Both the position numbers and the translations under genes were made by a program. Shown one piece after another: positions 7,369 to 9,920 of a stretch of 9,920 nt of DNA. This stretch comes from an uncultured Muribaculum sp. (GTDB lineage: Bacteria > Bacteroidota > Bacteroidia > Bacteroidales > Muribaculaceae), in NCBI GenBank assembly GCA_947573015.1, contig CANPDS010000070.1:1-9920 (forward strand), in the 5' to 3' direction. The notes below the pieces were generated by a model. That model saw nothing but the letters and a program-made list of their open reading frames with translations. It searched no databases and was not told the DNA's origin. Position 1 is the stretch's first letter; every line of letters starts with the position of its first letter.

Positions 7369-8154
7369 TTATTGATGGAGAGCGGGATGCTTGCGGTGTT
7401 TGGCGATAAGCTCCTTGGCGAGCATGGTATGGCTGGTGGCGCCACGGCTTTCCGGATCGTAGAGCAACGCCGGGAGCCCGTGCGACGGAGCCTCGCTAAG
7501 GCGTATGTTGCGCGGTATGACCGTGGAGAACACCATATCGCCGAAGTGCCCCTTAAGCTCCTCGTAGATCTGGTTGGCAAGGCGCAGACGTGCGTCGTAC
7601 ATCGTGAGAAGAAAACCTTCAATCTCCAGATCGGGATTGAGTTTCGACTTGATGATGCGGATGGTATTGAGAAGCTTGCTGATACCTTCGAGGGCAAAAT
7701 ATTCGGCCTGCACCGGTATGATCACCGAATCAGCAGCTGTAAGAGCGTTGACAGTGATCAGCCCAAGCGACGGAGAGCAGTCGATAAGGATATAGTCGTA
7801 GCGGTCGGCCACAGGAGCGAGCACATTAAGAAGAATCTTCTCACGGTTGGGCTTCGCCACAAGTTCAAGCTCGGCACCGGCAAGATCTATGCGTGAGCCC
7901 ACAAGGTCGAGACCTTCTACACAAGTAGGGGTCTGCGAGCCGTCGAGAGGATAGTCATCGACCAAGCATTCATAGATCGAGGAGGACATTGACTTAGGAT
8001 CGATACCATAACCCGAAGTGGCGTTAGCCTGAGGATCGGCGTCGATGATAAGCACCTTCTTGCCCTGGTTGGCAAGCGAGGCGGCAAGATTGATGGTGGT
8101 AGTGGTCTTACCTACCCCACCCTTCTGGTTAGCGATAGCAATGATTTTACCCAT
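7369..8154 (-). CDS. parA: ParA (Soj-type) chromosome partitioning ATPase
   Basis: This 261-residue protein is a small chromosomal ParA, a nucleotide-dependent DNA-binding ATPase that moves ParB-parS complexes. The deviant Walker A is KGGVGKTTT (11-19) with signature Lys11 and Lys16. DADPQANAT (38-46) is the A' motif, and YILIDCSPSLG (121-131) with Asp125 is Walker B. Arg189 (in MYDARLR) and Arg218 (in PRNIRLSEAPS) fall at the positions known for non-specific DNA binding in Bacillus Soj (recalled numbering). The length and lack of an N-terminal helix-turn-helix separate it from plasmid ParA repressors. It is the first gene of the par cluster. A perfect -7 box lies 50 bases upstream, and a hairpin occupies the likely leader. 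Confidence 0.98.
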   Translation of the reverse strand: MGKIIAIANQKGGVGKTTTTINLAASLANQGKKVLIIDADPQANATSGYGIDPKSMSSSIYECLVDDYPLDGSQTPTCVEGLDLVGSRIDLAGAELELVAKPNREKILLNVLAPVADRYDYILIDCSPSLGLITVNALTAADSVIIPVQAEYFALEGISKLLNTIRIIKSKLNPDLEIEGFLLTMYDARLRLANQIYEELKGHFGDMVFSTVIPRNIRLSEAPSHGLPALLYDPESRGATSHTMLAKELIAKHRKHPALHQ

Positions 8155-8169
8155 AGTAAAGCGTTAAGC

Positions 8170-8199
8170 GGAGGGTGCGGCCATAAGGAACGGCCCTCC
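8170..8199 (-). promoter_or_regulatory. hairpin in the probable 5' leader of parA
   Basis: GGAG (8170-8173) pairs with CTCC (8196-8199), and GGCC (8179-8182) pairs with GGCC (8192-8195), leaving a 5-base bulge and a 9-base loop. A 6-pair GGAGGG/CCCTCC alternative also exists. The structure lies between the -7 box and the parA ATG, so the RNA would start almost directly with it. It could stabilise the 5' end or modulate translation. No known riboswitch is recognised. Confidence 0.45.
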
Positions 8200-8203
8200 A
8201 CCA

Positions 8204-8239
8204 CAAAGGTACTATTTTTCCATGGATTAACTACTCAAA
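8204..8239 (-). promoter_or_regulatory. probable promoter of the par operon
   Basis: On the minus strand, 8211 to 8204 reads TACCTTTG, a perfect Bacteroidetes -7 box (TAnnTTTG). TTTG at 8239-8236 could be the -33 element, but the 24-base spacer is a few bases longer than the usual 19-21. Transcription would start near 8198 and leave a leader of about 43 bases before the parA ATG. No similar box occurs in the gaps before parB, the DUF5683 gene or the transglycosylase gene, which supports one operon. Confidence 0.6.
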
Positions 8240-8262
8240 ACGATGGGGGAAAATGCGTTAAA

Positions 8263-8291
8263 TGTTGATAAGTGGGGGTGAGTGTTGATAA
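8263..8291. repeat. paired TGTTGATAA direct repeats upstream of parA
   Basis: TGTTGATAA occurs at 8263-8271 and again at 8283-8291. The starts are exactly 20 bases apart, about two helical turns, so both copies face the same side of the DNA. The complement TTATCAACA differs by one base from the DnaA box TTATCCACA. The pair lies upstream of the par promoter and just after the end of the preceding gene. A regulator site, possibly for DnaA, is conceivable but unproven. Confidence 0.45.
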
Positions 8292-8298
8292 CTGCGTA

Positions 8299-8787
8299 TC
8301 AATGCTGAAACGTCGCGCCAAGCATCTGTATCTCCACATCGTAGGCCACAGCCTTTGGAGAGCGTGGACGTATGCGTGTGGAGTGGTAGAAATAGCTGTA
8401 CTGCCGGTCCCACGATGTGGTATAGAGCTGGCGTGTCTCTCCCGGCGGAACAGATGCAGGGATTACCACCGTGCGCGAGTGGAGCATCGTGCTGTCGTCT
8501 GCGCGACGGTAGGTAAGCTGCAGGGACAACGAGGCAAGATGCAACGAGCTGTAGCGGTTGGTCACAAAGAATGTCTCACGCAACGAGCGCAACGGTTTGT
8601 CGTAAGAGGTGATGACAAGACTGTCGGGGGCAATGGCCTTCCCGTCGATCCTCAATGTATCGGATGATGGTTGAGCGACTGCGGCTATACGCGGCCGCAG
8701 GGGTCCTTTACGTGTGGTATCGTCGGCAATGGCTGTCATTCCGCACAATCCGACTATCATACCGGCGATATAGAGGAGATATTTCAT
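8299..8787 (-). CDS. secreted protein of unknown function, probable beta-sandwich
   Basis: I cannot assign a function to this 162-residue protein. Residues 1-21 form a signal peptide (hydrophobic core then TAIA before DD), so it is exported. The body alternates hydrophobic and polar residues like a single beta-sandwich domain: ITSYDKPLRSLRETFFVTNR (59-78), LSLQLTYRR (87-95), LHSRTVVIPASVPPGETRQL (102-121) and SWDRQYSYFYH (125-135). The PPGETR turn and SWDRQ look like conserved features of a Bacteroidales family I remember only loosely. No catalytic motif is visible. The gene ends 144 bases before parA with no hairpin/U-run terminator between, so read-through into par is possible. No clear promoter precedes it, only a 71-base gap after the previous gene. 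Confidence 0.82.
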   Translation of the reverse strand: MKYLLYIAGMIVGLCGMTAIADDTTRKGPLRPRIAAVAQPSSDTLRIDGKAIAPDSLVITSYDKPLRSLRETFFVTNRYSSLHLASLSLQLTYRRADDSTMLHSRTVVIPASVPPGETRQLYTTSWDRQYSYFYHSTRIRPRSPKAVAYDVEIQMLGATFQH

Positions 8788-8837
8788 GGCTTACAACCTA
8801 TGGGTTAGGATCAGTTTCGGATTTACTTAAATCTTAA

Positions 8838-8860
8838 AGGGGGTAATAACAATACCCTCT
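8838..8860 (-). terminator. imperfect hairpin at the end of the 202-residue secreted-protein gene
   Basis: AGGGGGTA (8838-8845) faces TACCCTCT (8853-8860), giving seven pairs with one mismatch around a 7-base loop. The right arm overlaps the stop codon of the gene. In the direction of transcription it is followed by a modestly U-rich stretch (TTTAAGATTTAAAT on the minus strand) rather than a solid U-run. It may be a weak terminator or attenuator between the two small secreted-protein genes. Confidence 0.35.
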
Positions 8861-9467
8861 AAAGGTATATTGGCTCGACTGGCCCGGAGAGCGGACGCGG
8901 AAACACGCGGGTGCATCCGTCAAGATCGGAAGGTGCGTCAGAATCGCTTATACGCAGATTTATACGCGACATGTAGGGTATGAGACGCCATAGATTTACC
9001 CTGACCTTGCGGCTATGCTGGCGAAAACTCAGATGGGCGTCATCGATAAGGGTTAGCGTGAAGCTCTTCGGCTTTGACAGAGTGGCGCCCCCATTGCCCG
9101 ACGTATATATTTCGGCAGCATATACTCCTGGCTTGGAGGTTGCGGACAGATAACCCATGAGGGTGCCTGGGCGCAGTGAGCGGCATGGCGAACGGAGTAT
9201 GACCATACGGTAGCGCACCGCCTCATCGCCAATGGTGCCGGGTGGAGAGTAGCGCTCTATGGCCACACTGGCTCCATCCGACGGAAATGCCCATATGCCC
9301 TCCACCCTGTGAAGCGGCCGGCGCTTCATTGCGGCCCGCACGGTGTCGGGATTGTCATACCCCGAAATCACAGTCGACCTCATTGGCAGATTGTCGACAA
9401 GACGTTTTGCCGACATCTGCGGAATGCAGCATAGCCACAAAAGAAGAAAGAGGAGAAAGTTGCGCAT
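8859..9467 (-). CDS. secreted protein of unknown function (202 aa)
   Basis: I do not recognise a named family with confidence. Residues 1-20 form a signal peptide with a very hydrophobic core (FLLFLLLWLCC) and a cut after MSA before KR. The mature part is basic and rich in beta-like strands: VEGIWAFPSDGASVAIER (55-72), YRMVILRS (86-93), LRPGTLMGYLSAT (98-110), YAAEIYTS (116-123), FTLTLIDDAHLSF (136-148) and WRLIPYMSRINLRI (160-173). GIWAFPSDGASVAIE reads like the opening of a lipocalin-like or similar beta domain, but this is only an impression. CTRVFP (185-190) near the end is another likely conserved element. A perfect -7 box lies 16 bases upstream. The gene is separated from the downstream small gene by 71 bases. 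Confidence 0.82.
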   Translation of the reverse strand: MRNFLLFLLLWLCCIPQMSAKRLVDNLPMRSTVISGYDNPDTVRAAMKRRPLHRVEGIWAFPSDGASVAIERYSPPGTIGDEAVRYRMVILRSPCRSLRPGTLMGYLSATSKPGVYAAEIYTSGNGGATLSKPKSFTLTLIDDAHLSFRQHSRKVRVNLWRLIPYMSRINLRISDSDAPSDLDGCTRVFPRPLSGPVEPIYL

Positions 9468-9482
9468 GATAAGATATTATAT

Positions 9483-9490
9483 CAAAGATA
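9483..9490 (-). promoter_or_regulatory. candidate -7 promoter box before the 202-residue secreted-protein gene
   Basis: On the minus strand 9490 to 9483 reads TATCTTTG, an exact match to TAnnTTTG. The start codon is only 16 bases downstream, implying a very short leader of around 10 bases. A TTTG lies farther upstream (9522-9519), but its 28-base spacing is too long for a standard -33 element. Such a box is unlikely by chance in a 68-base gap, yet the missing -33 keeps confidence moderate. Confidence 0.4.
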
Positions 9491-9535
9491 CACCGCCGGG
9501 GTGCTCTCGTTTTATCTTCAAAGCCCTACACCGCA

Positions 9536-9920
9536 TCATATAGTCTTGAACTGATACTGGAAGCCAAAGCTCAGTATCTCCTTCAGCTGCCAATGATGCC
9601 AGCTGGTGTCGTCAAGAGGCAGCTGATGCGAGTCGTAACGCACATGTATATAGAGCTGAGTGGAGAAATAGCGGTTGATGGAGAAGTTGAAGGTATTCTC
9701 CCAGTCGCCCTGAGTATAGTCGTAATCGGTAAAGACAAACAGACGCGAGGAGTATGTGACATTCCAGGCAAGAGTCCAGTTGATCTTCACCTCCGCATTG
9801 CTACCGAACTCACTTACAGTATGATGACCTGCATCAATACCGAAATTGCCTTTAGGAATACCGGGATTCGTGGCAATCTTCATATTGTATGAGAATGGAG
9901 CTATAGAAGCATCAAGGGTG
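9536..9920 (-). CDS. DUF3078-like outer-membrane protein, C-terminal part
   Basis: The reading frame is open to the window edge, so the N-terminus is missing. An internal Met at 9883 is not the start, because the frame continues upstream with TLDASIAPFSYN. About 128 residues are visible. They alternate aromatic and polar residues as in outer-membrane beta strands: PFSYNMKIATNP, GSNAEVKINWTLAWNVTYSSRL, FVFTDYDYTQGDWENTFNF, INRYFSTQLYIHVRYDS and, at the end, KEILSFGFQYQFKTI. The end pattern of a strand finishing in YQF plus three residues is consistent with a barrel inserted by the BAM machinery. The overall pattern, especially QGDWENT and LKEILSFGFQY, matches what I remember of Bacteroidetes DUF3078 proteins. 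The role in the cell is unknown. Confidence 0.78.
   Translation of the reverse strand, partial: TLDASIAPFSYNMKIATNPGIPKGNFGIDAGHHTVSEFGSNAEVKINWTLAWNVTYSSRLFVFTDYDYTQGDWENTFNFSINRYFSTQLYIHVRYDSHQLPLDDTSWHHWQLKEILSFGFQYQFKTI

Overview
The window looks like ordinary chromosomal DNA from a member of the Bacteroidales. A Muribaculaceae-type gut commensal is my best guess, from family resemblance rather than a search. The evidence is the parA-parB-DUF5683-LysM transglycosylase gene order, a secreted tricorn-like S41 peptidase with a Lys/Asp-rich linker, a C-terminus resembling DUF3078 outer-membrane proteins, near absence of Shine-Dalgarno sequences, and TAnnTTTG-type -7 promoter boxes. All eight genes lie on the minus strand, so transcription runs from right to left.

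Layout in transcription order (right to left): the C-terminal part of a DUF3078-like outer-membrane barrel protein (9536-9920, cut by the window edge); two small secreted proteins of unknown function (8859-9467 and 8299-8787); parA (7369-8154) and parB (6450-7346); a DUF5683 membrane protein (5501-6385); an MltD-like lytic transglycosylase (3761-5416); and a large tricorn-like protease (448-3714). The protease gene ends at a very clear intrinsic terminator (381-424). Positions 1-380 hold no convincing gene. Positions 1-235 are strikingly AT-rich with a 20-bp perfect palindrome, and 236-380 are GC-richer with several inverted repeats.

How the genes fit together: ParA and ParB form the chromosome segregation system. 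The two downstream genes act in the envelope (membrane protein and peptidoglycan cleavage), and short gaps without recognisable promoters suggest that parA through the transglycosylase form one transcription unit starting at a perfect -7 box (8204-8211). The protease follows after a 46-bp gap made of a 20-bp perfect palindrome and a TA-repeat tract. It may be read through from the operon or separately controlled. The right-hand genes encode exported proteins with no visible functional tie to par.

I see no mobile element, CRISPR array, tRNA, rRNA or obviously novel multi-gene system. The points most worth a second look are non-coding: the palindromes, the structured segment at 236-380, paired near-DnaA-box words upstream of parA, and the parA leader hairpin.
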